DNA of 48,563 nucleotides, taken from Clostridium oryzae (GTDB lineage: Bacteria; Bacillota; Clostridia; Clostridiales; Clostridiaceae). Where the stretch lies: NCBI RefSeq assembly GCF_002029235.1, contig NZ_MZGV01000033.1, positions 1 to 48,563 of the forward strand, read 5' to 3'. The notes under the pieces are model-generated. The model ran no database searches. It was not told where the DNA came from and saw only the letters and a program-made list of their open reading frames with translations. Below, one piece after another: positions 35,309 to 45,104 of this stretch (positions are counted from its first letter, which is position 1; each line of letters opens with the position of its first letter). The translations under genes were made by a program, and so were the position numbers.

Positions 35309-38086
35309 TCACACCCTATATATTCTCGAATGCTTAAAAACAGATAGAGAAGCGCAAGCATTTATGATAACTGCTCCTATAAATACGAAAAACGCTATTA
35401 AAGATATAAAGCTTCCAGGCAACAATCCGGGAGTACAATAATCAAGTTCAATTTGGTGTTTACCTAGTTGAATGGGTATAGCCATATACATAATGTTAGC
35501 TTTATAAATGCGGGCGCTTTTCCCATCAACCTTTGCTTTCCAACCGCTGCTGTAAGGAACAGCTAAACAAAGTAATTTATTTGACTTCAAATTCACTTTT
35601 CCAGTTATACGGCTGCCAGATACTTTTATATTCCTCATTGAATTTTCTTTGAGTTCTTTTACTTTGCCTGCATAGCTGTTCATCGGTACACTAATAACCT
35701 CCATCTTGTCATAAGACAGCTTTCCCTTTGCATCTGTGTAAACCACAAAGTTTGATATACCTTTTTTATAATATCCAAGATTAATAACAGCATCTTTTCT
35801 GCCATAATAATAGATTTCAGATTTATCATAAAACTTTGCAAATTTGATAATATTTTTTGTTTGAGCTATTACATTTACTCTTGAAGCTCCACTAAATCTT
35901 ACGTTCTTAAGTAGTAAATAAGTTTCACTGTTAGAAAAGGGCTTCATGGTGTACTCATTTTCTCCATAGTGCTTTTCATACTCAGGCTTTATTGTTTTTT
36001 CACTGCTTTTTCTGTATCTTACATCAACCGTTTCTGAAGTGTAATTTCCTTTTTCAATACCGCTTATATCAGTATTTTCTGTCAAAATAACATTGCTAAG
36101 CATAGCCTGCTGTTTATCTATAGGATTAAGCTTTTCAAAGTCTTTCGTATCCATACTAGTACTATAGCCATAGCCTAAGGGCAGCGCATACCTATTTTTA
36201 TACAGCTTAGCTTTCTCACGTTTTGAATTTATATTTTTAATAAACTTGTATCCATAGGGAACATCGCCCTTTTTTTCTTTCATTTCTATGCTGTATTTAA
36301 CGGATGCCAATTCATTTAAAACTGTCCTATTATCTAAATTATATATTCTATGTGGACTAAGCACCCCTATTATATCCAGCTGCTGAATATAATTCGAGTA
36401 ATTAGAATTTATAAGACTAAAGTAAGATGCTAAACCTTTATATCCAAGCAGCATGGATTCATTACTGCTCAGTTCCTTCAATTCTCCAGCATTATCATAA
36501 GTATATCTATATGTATCTGTTCTAAAAAAGGTAGAGTCTTTTATATGTTTTATTGCCTTTAAAGATGAGTTTCTAAGATTATTTCTATATTCATCTCTAT
36601 AGCTGTATTCATTAATTATATTACCGAAATGTTTATTATAAAACAGATTTCCATTTATACATATGCTTATTATCGTTAACATAACAAAAGTATAAACAAA
36701 TATGTCATTTTTAATGTATTTCCTGCACCTTTCAACTATAAACAGTATTGCAATAAAGCCGGCTGATATTGATATTCCTATAAAATCCTTATGGTAGCCC
36801 ATTATTATACTGATAGTATTTACTGCAAATATTGCTGCAACCCATAGAGCACTTCCAAGCCACACAAAATTCGAAATACCTTTTTTTAGCGAAGGAATTA
36901 CTAGTGTGAAACTAAACGCTATGACAAATGCAAAGCCAAATATCCAGCGATTAGAAACATATGCAAAGCCGTTAAACACATAGCCTGCAGCAGGTATGCA
37001 TATAAAACATAAACCTGCTAAAAAACCGAATTTAACAGACTTCAATTTTTTATTCTTGCTTACAAATAATAATATTATTACAAGCACAGCAGTGGCAGCA
37101 AAACCCAAACAACTCCAATAGCTGTCCTTGGTTATAGTATTTTTTACAGCATCAGCATGATCCCAATAATTTTCACTGGCAATGTAGGTAAAGCTTAAAA
37201 ACAGCCTTCTGAAATATTCTAGAGGATAAAATAAAAACACCCCTGTACCGCTCTCAGCGTAGCGAGAAGTTTGTTTCATTACCATAGCAATAGGAACCAA
37301 TATAAAGGCAGCCATAGCTGTGCCAAGTATATAGCTTATAATTCCTTTACCCATTACTTGAACGAGATACTTTATGTTTCTACTGATATCCTCAATACAG
37401 AAGCACCTGATAACTGCATAAATGAACGTCAGGATAGTCAGGATAAAGAAGAAATAAAAATTGCTGACAGCAGAAAGAAAAATCATCATTATAAATAAGC
37501 TTGGTGATTGTTTTTTCAGTATCTTTTCTACACCAATAAACAGTATTGGCATATATATAAGCGGATTAAGAAAGAAGGGATGTTTAATATAGGTAAGCGA
37601 AAAGCCGCAAAACATATAAACAAAAGCCCCAGCAAAAGCAGCTGTCTTATCTTTTTTCTGATAAAAACAGTATGCTGAAAAGGCTAATCCACTAAGATAG
37701 AGTCTAAGTATAACCAAAAAATCATAGCAATTAGTCATATATTTTTCAGGAAAAAGCACGACTAATAATGCCAGCGGATCACCTAGGCAGTAGTAGTGGA
37801 GTGTTGTTATTATATCTGAACCTTGTCCTATTTTGAAGTCCCACATAGGAAAACTTAGTTTTCCTGTAGTAAGCAGATGTTTTATGATACTTCTTAAATA
37901 ATGAGAATAATATATAAGCGAAGTATAATGCTGGTCGGTGCCATCGGAAATCCATATAAAACTTTTATTTTCAATCATAAATGGCATAAACACTATACAG
38001 GATACTATAGTGAATAGACATGTAAATATTAAAATATAACTGGTATTACTGTTTTTTATAGCTTTTCTATTTGTCATTAGTAACAT
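35309..38086 (-). CDS. YfhO-family membrane glycosyltransferase, copy 1
   Basis: 925 aa. The N-terminal two-thirds are about a dozen membrane helices with the YfhO signature WISDGTDQHYTSLIYY and a GQGSDIITTLHYYCLGDPL loop, typical of GT-C fold enzymes; the C-terminal 300 residues are an extracytoplasmic beta-rich domain, ending in another helix. In B. subtilis and Listeria YfhO-type proteins move sugars from lipid carriers onto teichoic acids or related polymers, using a CsbB-type partner. It overlaps the end of csbB copy 1 by 20 bases, so the pair is coupled. ATG at 38077 is an alternative start. The acceptor here is unknown. Confidence 0.9.
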   Translation of the reverse strand: MLLMTNRKAIKNSNTSYILIFTCLFTIVSCIVFMPFMIENKSFIWISDGTDQHYTSLIYYSHYLRSIIKHLLTTGKLSFPMWDFKIGQGSDIITTLHYYCLGDPLALLVVLFPEKYMTNCYDFLVILRLYLSGLAFSAYCFYQKKDKTAAFAGAFVYMFCGFSLTYIKHPFFLNPLIYMPILFIGVEKILKKQSPSLFIMMIFLSAVSNFYFFFILTILTFIYAVIRCFCIEDISRNIKYLVQVMGKGIISYILGTAMAAFILVPIAMVMKQTSRYAESGTGVFLFYPLEYFRRLFLSFTYIASENYWDHADAVKNTITKDSYWSCLGFAATAVLVIILLFVSKNKKLKSVKFGFLAGLCFICIPAAGYVFNGFAYVSNRWIFGFAFVIAFSFTLVIPSLKKGISNFVWLGSALWVAAIFAVNTISIIMGYHKDFIGISISAGFIAILFIVERCRKYIKNDIFVYTFVMLTIISICINGNLFYNKHFGNIINEYSYRDEYRNNLRNSSLKAIKHIKDSTFFRTDTYRYTYDNAGELKELSSNESMLLGYKGLASYFSLINSNYSNYIQQLDIIGVLSPHRIYNLDNRTVLNELASVKYSIEMKEKKGDVPYGYKFIKNINSKREKAKLYKNRYALPLGYGYSTSMDTKDFEKLNPIDKQQAMLSNVILTENTDISGIEKGNYTSETVDVRYRKSSEKTIKPEYEKHYGENEYTMKPFSNSETYLLLKNVRFSGASRVNVIAQTKNIIKFAKFYDKSEIYYYGRKDAVINLGYYKKGISNFVVYTDAKGKLSYDKMEVISVPMNSYAGKVKELKENSMRNIKVSGSRITGKVNLKSNKLLCLAVPYSSGWKAKVDGKSARIYKANIMYMAIPIQLGKHQIELDYCTPGLLPGSFISLIAFFVFIGAVIINACASLSVFKHSRIYRV

Positions 38087-39011
38087 ACTCTTCTTTTTCT
38101 ATGTATATAGGTCTATGCTTGCTTTCCAAATATGTCTTTCCCGTATATTCACTTAATATCCCTATGCATAAAAATTGAAGTCCGCCTATAAATAATATAA
38201 TACTTATTATCAATATAGTTTTGGATGGGGAATGTCCCAAAATAAAACTTTCAAAAAACATTCCTGCCAATGCTGTAAGGGAAACCACTGTAAAAAGCAC
38301 TCCTAATACTGAGGATATAATTAACGGAAATGTAGAAAATCCCACAATACCTTCTATAGCATACTTAAACAGTGACCAAAACGACCATTTGCTCTCGCCT
38401 GCAATTCTTTCTCTATTCTCATACTCAATCCATTTTGTGTTAAATCCTACCCAACCGAAAATTCCTTTAGTAAATCTGTTATTTTCCTTCATTTCCAAAA
38501 TAACTTCTACCATCTGCCTTGTCATAAGTCTAAAATCTGATGCTCCATCTACCACTTCAGCCTTTGAAATCTTATTAATAATCCTGTAAAATGCTCTTGC
38601 AAACAGAGATCTGATAGGAGGCTCTCCTGCTCTTGTAACCCTTCGCGCCGCTACACAATCATATTCACCATCTATAATGCCGTCATACATCTGTATTATC
38701 ATTTCCGGCGGATGTTGTAAATCGGCATCAATCAGCGTTACATAGTCGCCTTTTGAATGCTCCAGTCCTGCATATATTGCAGCTTCCTTTCCAAAATTTC
38801 TGGAAAAGGACACATATTTTACTCTATAATCCTTCATTGATACCTCTTTAATGTAATCTAAAGTTCCATCTTTAGAGCCATCATCTATAAACATGTACTC
38901 AAAATCTACTTTGTGCTTCATTTTCTCATATATCTCATTCATCTTTCTATAGAAGAATGGCAGCACTTTTTCCTCGTTATAACATGGAATTATAATCGTT
39001 AATAGTTTCAT
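38067..39011 (-). CDS. CsbB/GtrB-type glycosyltransferase family 2, copy 1
   Basis: 314 aa. A GT-A catalytic domain (residues 1-230) carries IIPCYNEE, FIDDGSKDGT and the metal-binding Asp-Ala-Asp at 95-97 (LIDADLQHPPE). Two membrane helices follow (about 230-290), as in undecaprenyl-phosphate sugar synthases CsbB, YkcC and GtrB. It loads a sugar on undecaprenyl phosphate on the inner face. The adjacent yfhO gene supplies the GT-C partner, and a GtrA-like flippase lies at 25.6 kb. Its best relative in the window is copy 2, colinear over the entire protein. Confidence 0.92.
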   Translation of the reverse strand: MKLLTIIIPCYNEEKVLPFFYRKMNEIYEKMKHKVDFEYMFIDDGSKDGTLDYIKEVSMKDYRVKYVSFSRNFGKEAAIYAGLEHSKGDYVTLIDADLQHPPEMIIQMYDGIIDGEYDCVAARRVTRAGEPPIRSLFARAFYRIINKISKAEVVDGASDFRLMTRQMVEVILEMKENNRFTKGIFGWVGFNTKWIEYENRERIAGESKWSFWSLFKYAIEGIVGFSTFPLIISSVLGVLFTVVSLTALAGMFFESFILGHSPSKTILIISIILFIGGLQFLCIGILSEYTGKTYLESKHRPIYIEKEEYVTNDK

Positions 39012-39251
39012 TATATATTTGCACTTCCTCTTTTACTAATACCCAAAACTGCCTTTGTAATTACTTTAGAAAACTTATCAGCAATTTACCATTACAATAG
39101 TATACCATATAATTGTTTGATGTCAATTATATGGATTAATGGTCTATTTATGTCACATTGTATTATGATTCCATGTTAATTAGTGTTGGAAGTTCTGTGG
39201 TCTAGAAAATACGCCAATGGTTAAAGGTCTAAATGACCTTTATCTGCTATA

Positions 39252-39647
39252 CTACCTGCTTTCAGCTATAAGCTTGTCCTTTTCAATGATATGCTCACCA
39301 ATCCAGTTAATGATGAATTCTATTATAGACAGCAGATATTCATCCTGGTTCATATCAACCTTTTCCAGATCTACACTGTTAATTTTCTTGATAAATTCAT
39401 CATGTTCAACCTTTTGAGAAAAAAAACGCTTATACCCAATCTTAGTCATATAGCCCTCTTCCCATTTGAAATGAAAAGCGGCATATTCTCTTAATTCATT
39501 TATTACGGCTATTATTCTGTCATATTTGTCTATGTAAATTTCATTTTTTAGAAGCTCATATGCCCTTTCACCTATTTCAAATATCTTTTTATGCTGTTCA
39601 TCAATCTCCGTAATTCCAACTAAATATTCATCTTTCCACTTTATCAT
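39252..39647 (-). CDS. Bacteriohemerythrin with one ligand replaced
   Basis: 131 aa, hemerythrin fold of four helices that binds O2 at a di-iron centre. The usual ligands are visible at His19 (DEQHKK), His59 and Glu63 (HFKWE), His82 (EHDEF), His119 and Asp124 (EHIIEKD). The HxxxH pair that normally precedes EHDEF has Gln78 instead of the first His (SQKVEH); in clostridial relatives this reads HKxEH. The codon is CAA, one base from His codons. The loss may weaken one iron site. A TTG at 39662 is in frame, but GGAGGTG precedes the ATG at 39647. It separates the two glycosylation pairs. Confidence 0.87.
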   Translation of the reverse strand: MIKWKDEYLVGITEIDEQHKKIFEIGERAYELLKNEIYIDKYDRIIAVINELREYAAFHFKWEEGYMTKIGYKRFFSQKVEHDEFIKKINSVDLEKVDMNQDEYLLSIIEFIINWIGEHIIEKDKLIAESR

Positions 39648-39734
39648 CAACCGCACCTCCAAAATTTTTGTCTTAATCTATTATTAACAAATTATGATTC
39701 TTTTTTCAATATAAATACAAATAATTTTTTGCAA

Positions 39735-42407
39735 TTATTTCTTTAGAAATAGAAAAATGAATAAAATGGAAGCTCCTATAGATATAGCTGCTCCTGTTTT
39801 TAATCCAGGCGTACAATAAGTCAGCTCAACATTATAATTACCCTTTTGCAATGGTACAGCCATATACATTATATTGGCTTTATATATAAGCGCATTTTTC
39901 CCGTCAACTTTCACCTTCCATCCACTGCTGTAGGGTATTGAAAGATATAATATCTTATTCTGCCTGATAGTTATATTTCCAGATACTGTATTATTAGAAA
40001 CACTTATGTTTTCTAACCTTTCATCTTTAAGTACATTTATCTTGTCAGCATAGTCATTCATTGGTACACATACAATGTTCATCTCATCGTAGGACAACTC
40101 TCCAGCCTTGTTAACATAAAGCATGAAATCGGATATGCTGTTTTTAAAGTAGCCAAGATTGATTACAGCATTTTTTCTTCCAAAATAATAAGCTTCGCCC
40201 TTGTTATAAAACTTTGCAAATTTAATAGTATTATCAGTTTCAGCAATCAAATAAAATTTAGAAGCTCCGGTAAATTTAACATTTTTAATCACAACATAAA
40301 CTTCACTATTGGGTACTGTTTTAAATGAATAATTATGGACATGGTAAGGTCTATAATATTTAATATCTATCTTTTGATTTCTTATCTCTTTATAGGGCAC
40401 CTTTATAACTTTTGAAGAATATAGCTTCTTATCATTTCCTCCAATATTGATATCGTCTTCTAAAATCACCTTTTCCAGCATCACCTGCTGCTTATCTATC
40501 AAATCTAATTTTTCAAAGTCACTAGCCTTTATAGATGAAGTATAGGTATATCCCAGCGGCAGAAAATATTTATTTTTATAAAGCGTAATCTGATCCTCAG
40601 CCAAATGCATTTTTTTTATAGGTTCGTATCCGTAAGGAACAGCTGAATGCTGCTTCGCGGACGAAAGAAAATATTTTACAGAAGCCAACGCATTGAGGGT
40701 TGTTCTATTATCCAAACTGTAAATCCTGTTAAGGTCTAAAATCCCTATTACATCTAATTTATTAATATACCTTGAATAATTAGGATTTATCAGGCTAAAA
40801 TATGTAGAAATTCCTCTATAGTTTAACAGCATAGCTTCATTATCACTTACTTCCCTTCTCTCACCTGCTTTTGTAAAGCACCATCTATAGGTATCAACTC
40901 TAAAGAAATCTGAATCTTTTATCTTTGCAGCAAGCTTCATCGGTGAATTTATTATATTTTTTAAGTACTCATTTTTATAGCTAAACTCGTTTATTACCTT
41001 TCTATATCTTCTGTTATATAATAAATTGCCGTTGACACAAATACTTATAATTGTAAGCGCCGCAAAAATGTATTCAAACCCTCTGTATCCAAAACAGCTT
41101 CTATATTTATAGGCAAAAAATACAGCTGCGCTGCTTACTATCAATGCCGCAGCCGGTATATATTCTCCTTTATAGCCAATAAGCCATATAAAAATATTTA
41201 CATCCAGCAATAGGACGATCCAAACTGTCACCGAAGCCCAGGTTGATTGATTAATATGATTTTTTAAATGGGGCTGAACCACAGCAAAAACAAGTGCTGT
41301 AACAAATGAAAATCCGAAAATCCATCGGTTAGAAACATAAGCAAATCCGTTGAATAAATATGCTGCTGCAGGAATTGTAAAGCAAGCTACGCCAATTATA
41401 AAAGCTATTTTAAGCTGCTTAAAATTAGGCGATTTACTGTGAAAAAGACTTAAAACCACAAATACGCCGGTTGCCGGATAACCTAAGCAGCTCCAATAAT
41501 TGATTCTTGGTATATAAAAAAGGCTGGAAAACACCTCCGAATAATATTGAATTGGATAGATGCAGATTAACCCTCCTCTGCTTTCACCAAATCTTGAAGT
41601 TTCTTTCATCACAAGAATTATGGGCAGTAAAACAAAAGCTGCCATTGCAATACCCAGCATATAGTACATGAAAGCTTTGACTGCAGCAACCAGAAAATCC
41701 TTCAGCCTTTTTGACGTCTCATCGATATAGAAATAGCGTATAACAGCATAGATGAACACCTGGAGACTAAGCATATACAAAAAGTAAAAATTGCTGATTG
41801 CAGATATGAAGACAATGCCGACAAAAATAAAGGGTTTTTCCTTTTTTAGTATCTTATCTATTCCAAGAAATAGTATTGGAAGATATATTAACGGATTAAG
41901 AAAGAAAGGATGTCTTAGTGCCAGCAGTGCATAGCCACAGAAAGTGTAGACAAGTGCACCTGTCAGCGTTGACAGCTTTGACTGTTTTATGTAGAAGCAA
42001 TAAGCCGAAAAACTTAGGCCGCTGAGGTAGAGTCTAAGTATTGTAAGAAAGTTATAACACATTTCCATTTTAGCTTCATCGAAAAATATTGATAATACCG
42101 TCAGCGGATCACCAATGCAATAATAACTTAACGTAGTTAATATATCAGAGCCCTGTCCAATCTTAAAATCCCACATAGGTAATTCAAATTTACCTTCAAT
42201 AAAAATTTTCTTTATGAGGTTTCTTAAATATCGTGAGTAATATATTAATGAAGTATAATGCTGGTCCGTCCCATCTGATATCCAAACGAAGCTTTTATGT
42301 TCAGCTATAAACGGAGAAAAAATTATTAAACCCATTAGGGCAAATAAAGCTGAATATATTAGTATATATCTTAATTTCTCATTAATTCTTGCTTTTATCG
42401 TTATCAT
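39735..42407 (-). CDS. YfhO-family membrane glycosyltransferase, copy 2
   Basis: 890 aa from the ATG at 42407, which overlaps the end of csbB copy 2 by 26 bases; a longer reading starts inside that gene without a ribosome binding site. It has the same layout as copy 1: many helices, SFVWISDGTDQHYTSLIYYS split across helix 1-2, a GQGSDILTTLSYYCIGDPL loop and the beta-rich C-terminal domain ending with LTYCTPGLKTGAAI. Blocks such as NRWIFGF, YSSGWKVKVDGK and NPLIY are conserved in both copies. The difference may reflect different acceptors or sugars. Confidence 0.9.
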   Translation of the reverse strand: MITIKARINEKLRYILIYSALFALMGLIIFSPFIAEHKSFVWISDGTDQHYTSLIYYSRYLRNLIKKIFIEGKFELPMWDFKIGQGSDILTTLSYYCIGDPLTVLSIFFDEAKMEMCYNFLTILRLYLSGLSFSAYCFYIKQSKLSTLTGALVYTFCGYALLALRHPFFLNPLIYLPILFLGIDKILKKEKPFIFVGIVFISAISNFYFLYMLSLQVFIYAVIRYFYIDETSKRLKDFLVAAVKAFMYYMLGIAMAAFVLLPIILVMKETSRFGESRGGLICIYPIQYYSEVFSSLFYIPRINYWSCLGYPATGVFVVLSLFHSKSPNFKQLKIAFIIGVACFTIPAAAYLFNGFAYVSNRWIFGFSFVTALVFAVVQPHLKNHINQSTWASVTVWIVLLLDVNIFIWLIGYKGEYIPAAALIVSSAAVFFAYKYRSCFGYRGFEYIFAALTIISICVNGNLLYNRRYRKVINEFSYKNEYLKNIINSPMKLAAKIKDSDFFRVDTYRWCFTKAGERREVSDNEAMLLNYRGISTYFSLINPNYSRYINKLDVIGILDLNRIYSLDNRTTLNALASVKYFLSSAKQHSAVPYGYEPIKKMHLAEDQITLYKNKYFLPLGYTYTSSIKASDFEKLDLIDKQQVMLEKVILEDDINIGGNDKKLYSSKVIKVPYKEIRNQKIDIKYYRPYHVHNYSFKTVPNSEVYVVIKNVKFTGASKFYLIAETDNTIKFAKFYNKGEAYYFGRKNAVINLGYFKNSISDFMLYVNKAGELSYDEMNIVCVPMNDYADKINVLKDERLENISVSNNTVSGNITIRQNKILYLSIPYSSGWKVKVDGKNALIYKANIMYMAVPLQKGNYNVELTYCTPGLKTGAAISIGASILFIFLFLKK

Positions 42408-43338
42408 AGCTGCTCTCTTCTTTTTCAATATATATTGGTCTGTGTTTACATTCCAGATAGGCTCTGCCCACATACTCACTCAGGATTCCAATACAGAAAA
42501 ACTGCAGTCCGCCGATTAAGAGTATAACACTAACAAGCAGTGAGAGGTTTGATTTAAAATGCCCTAAAGTCATATATCCAAATATCTGTATAACTAGTGA
42601 TATAAATGAAATAACAGTAAATAAGATTCCTAATATTCCAGCTATAGCTAAAGGCAGCATCGAAAAATCCACAATAGCCTCTATGGCATAGTTAAAAAGA
42701 GACAAAAAAGACCATTTGCTCTCTCCTGCAATTCTCTCTACATTCTCACATTCAATCCATTTAGTATTAAAGCCTACCCATCCAAATATTCCTTTTGTAA
42801 ATCTATTACTCTCTTTCATAGCAAGGATTACTTCAACCATCTGCCTTGTCATAAGCCTAAAATCTGATGCTCCTTCAGCTAAATTTGTGTTAGATATTTT
42901 ATTGAATACACGGTAAAAGGATTTAGAAAAAAAAGACCTTATAACAGGTTCTCCAGTTCTAGTAACTCTTCGTGCAGCAACACTGTCATAGCCGCCTTCT
43001 ATGATACTGTCATACATCTCAATTATCATTTCCGGCGGGTTTTGAAGATCAGCATCAATAAGTACAACATAGTCGCCTTTTGAATGCTCAAGTCCTGCAT
43101 ATATAGCTGCTTCCTTGCCAAAGTTTCTAGTAAACGAAACATACCCAACTCTCCTATCCTCTGCTGCAAGCTTCTTAATATACTGAAGTGTGTCATCCTT
43201 TGAGCCATCATCAACAAATATATATTCAAAAGCGATTTTCTCGATCATTTTTTCGCTTATTTCATTTATTTTTTTATAAAAAAAGGGTAATACCTCTTCT
43301 TCGTTATAGCATGGAACTACTACAGATAATAATTTCAT
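42382..43338 (-). CDS. CsbB/GtrB-type glycosyltransferase family 2, copy 2
   Basis: 318 aa from the ATG at 43338; a start 13 codons earlier is in frame but has no good SD. It is colinear with copy 1: VVPCYNEE, FVDDGSKDDT, Asp-Ala-Asp at 95-97 (LIDADLQNPPE), MTRQMVEVILAMKESNRFTKG, and two C-terminal membrane helices. It would make an undecaprenyl-phosphate sugar used by the yfhO gene it overlaps. The spacing of the two pairs suggests a tandem duplication with the bacteriohemerythrin lying between the copies. Confidence 0.92.
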   Translation of the reverse strand: MKLLSVVVPCYNEEEVLPFFYKKINEISEKMIEKIAFEYIFVDDGSKDDTLQYIKKLAAEDRRVGYVSFTRNFGKEAAIYAGLEHSKGDYVVLIDADLQNPPEMIIEMYDSIIEGGYDSVAARRVTRTGEPVIRSFFSKSFYRVFNKISNTNLAEGASDFRLMTRQMVEVILAMKESNRFTKGIFGWVGFNTKWIECENVERIAGESKWSFLSLFNYAIEAIVDFSMLPLAIAGILGILFTVISFISLVIQIFGYMTLGHFKSNLSLLVSVILLIGGLQFFCIGILSEYVGRAYLECKHRPIYIEKEESSYDNDKSKN

Positions 43339-43437
43339 CGTCTCAATCTCCCGTAATTGTGTCGTTCCTATACCCAATCTTTATTTAACATACGGAACTC
43401 TAAATAAGTTTTGAGCTTTTTAATTTCCACATAAATA

Positions 43438-43464
43438 GCCAATATTATTATCTGCAATAATGGC
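43438..43464 (-). terminator. Possible terminator after the lysis-type genes
   Basis: GCC-ATTATT pairs with AATAATGGC through a small bulge, followed on the minus strand by a weak U-rich stretch. It lies just past the 160-aa gene and before csbB copy 2. Confidence 0.4.
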
Positions 43465-43473
43465 CGTACTATT

Positions 43474-43956
43474 CTACCTTTCAATATTGCTAATATGATA
43501 TTTTTGCAAGCTTTTAAACTGAACATGTTTCTTAGATATGCCAAGTGTATTGATAAATATAAATGTTAACTTAAATACGGTCTCCAAAACGTTTATTTCA
43601 CTGTCATCCAGAACTATCTTTGTACCGCTTTTCTCAAACTGCAGCAGCATTTTATTGAAAAAATCCAACGATACTTTAACCTTTTCTTCTATAGCTGAAG
43701 CAGAATCAACAGCCAGTGCATAGCTTACCGCACGTAAAATCACACTCATTATTGAATTTGCCTTCTCATTGTTAAACCCAAGCTGAAGCAGTAAATTCCT
43801 TGCAAAGGTAACTATACTTTCAGCAGTTTTTATATATTTTATTCCAAACTTTTTAGCAGTAAAAAAGGCAAGCACAGCGATTATGATTACAAATAATGCT
43901 GTACCTGCCGTTAATAGAACATTAGAATTAATGAACATACTTGTTAAATCTTTCAT
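43474..43956 (-). CDS. Small membrane protein, holin candidate
   Basis: 160 aa. One hydrophobic helix near the N-terminus (about 13-33, NVLLTAGTALFVIIIAVLAFF) is followed by a basic segment (AKKFGIKYIK) and a long predicted helical region, then a second hydrophobic stretch (about 128-140, FKLTFIFINTLGI). This layout resembles LLH-type phage holins, but the match is not strong. It is the third gene of the cassette after an XhlA-like gene and an endolysin, and this position is the best argument for a holin role. GGAGG precedes the ATG. Confidence 0.65.
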   Translation of the reverse strand: MKDLTSMFINSNVLLTAGTALFVIIIAVLAFFTAKKFGIKYIKTAESIVTFARNLLLQLGFNNEKANSIMSVILRAVSYALAVDSASAIEEKVKVSLDFFNKMLLQFEKSGTKIVLDDSEINVLETVFKLTFIFINTLGISKKHVQFKSLQKYHISNIER

Positions 43957-44044
43957 GTAAGATTCCTCCTTATTATATTTTCTTTATGTTTTTCTAAGTA
44001 AATTAGAGCATTGCAGCAACTACAAGGTTTGAAAATTGAATTTT

Positions 44045-45097
44045 CTAAGCTAATAGTTTTGACCAGGTAGCAGCACCAACTATACCATCCGTCTGTAACC
44101 CCTCAGCTTTCTGATAGCTTCTTACCCTGCTCTCAGTTAAGCTTCCAAAGCTCCCATCTGCCCCATAAGGTTTTAATCTGCAGCCTTTGCAAATTAGGAG
44201 TGCTTGAAGCAGGAATATCATGTTACCCTTCATACCTTTTTTAACAACTATAAGTTTACTTCTGGTAGCTGGTCCAAAAACGCCATCCACTTTTAGCTTA
44301 GCCTTATATAGTTTGTTAAGTTCTATCTGCAAGCCCTTAATGACCGCTTTTAGTGTCTCATGCCCAAATTTATTATCAGCTTCAATATGCAGGCGATATA
44401 ATAAGTTAAGTCTTTCCTGTATATCCTTAACTGATAATATGGCTGGAGAGTTTTTAATTTTGCAAGATTTATCATTATGCTGAAGGGCTTTAGCAGGCTG
44501 CTTTAAACTGACAATATCTGTACAGAGGTAGTTCATATCAACATGTCCGCTTATACCAGCTACGCTGCCAGAGCTTGAGTACTGCCAAATATCATATCTT
44601 CCATCATAGTCCAGTGTGTCATTATATCTGGCAATCCATATTTTATGTGCCATGAGCCTACTCGCATCCAGTTTACTGTCATACCAGCTCTTGCTGGCAT
44701 AAACCATAGTAGTAAAGCCTGCTTCTGCTACTGCACTTAAAAATGTATTAGTTATGTCAGTCAACGCAGCTTTGGTTAGTTCTGCAAGAGACTTGTCTTC
44801 CATGTCTACAACCAGTGGATATTCAAAAGTTTTACCCATAACCGCTGAAACAAAACCAGCAGCTTCTTTTTTCGCCTCATCTGTTGACTTTGCATAGCAG
44901 TAATGGTAAGCTCCCACTGCTATACCTGCCTTTTTAGCACCTGAATAATTCGATTCAAACGCTGGATCTTTATGGTCTTTGCCATAGCTTGCCCTTATAA
45001 TTGCAAACTTGATTCCGTCATTTTTAACCTTGTTCCAGTTTATTGTTCCCTGCCATTTTGAAACGTCAATTCCTTTAATTTTACTCAAACTAATCAC
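44045..45097 (-). CDS. GH25 muramidase (phage-type endolysin)
   Basis: 350 aa, no signal peptide. The GH25 domain (about 7-200) shows IDVSKWQG with Asp11, a Asp98-Met-Glu100 catalytic pair in VVDMED, and IARYNDT. It cuts the MurNAc-GlcNAc bond. The C-terminal half carries two peptidoglycan_binding_1 type repeats; the clearest is RSYQKAEGLQTDGIVGAATWSKLL at the end, with VDGVFGPATRSKL before it. The start is GTG with AGGAAAG close by; a TTG at 45088 is an alternative. It follows the XhlA-like gene by seven bases. Lack of a signal means export would need a holin or lysis. Confidence 0.9.
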   Translation of the reverse strand: MISLSKIKGIDVSKWQGTINWNKVKNDGIKFAIIRASYGKDHKDPAFESNYSGAKKAGIAVGAYHYCYAKSTDEAKKEAAGFVSAVMGKTFEYPLVVDMEDKSLAELTKAALTDITNTFLSAVAEAGFTTMVYASKSWYDSKLDASRLMAHKIWIARYNDTLDYDGRYDIWQYSSSGSVAGISGHVDMNYLCTDIVSLKQPAKALQHNDKSCKIKNSPAILSVKDIQERLNLLYRLHIEADNKFGHETLKAVIKGLQIELNKLYKAKLKVDGVFGPATRSKLIVVKKGMKGNMIFLLQALLICKGCRLKPYGADGSFGSLTESRVRSYQKAEGLQTDGIVGAATWSKLLA

Positions 45098-45104
45098 TTC
45101 TTTC

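Noticed and set aside
39225..39245. AAAGGTC/GACCTTT hairpin near the bacteriohemerythrin stop as a terminator
   Set aside because: The minus-strand sequence after the stem has no U-run; at best a weak structure.
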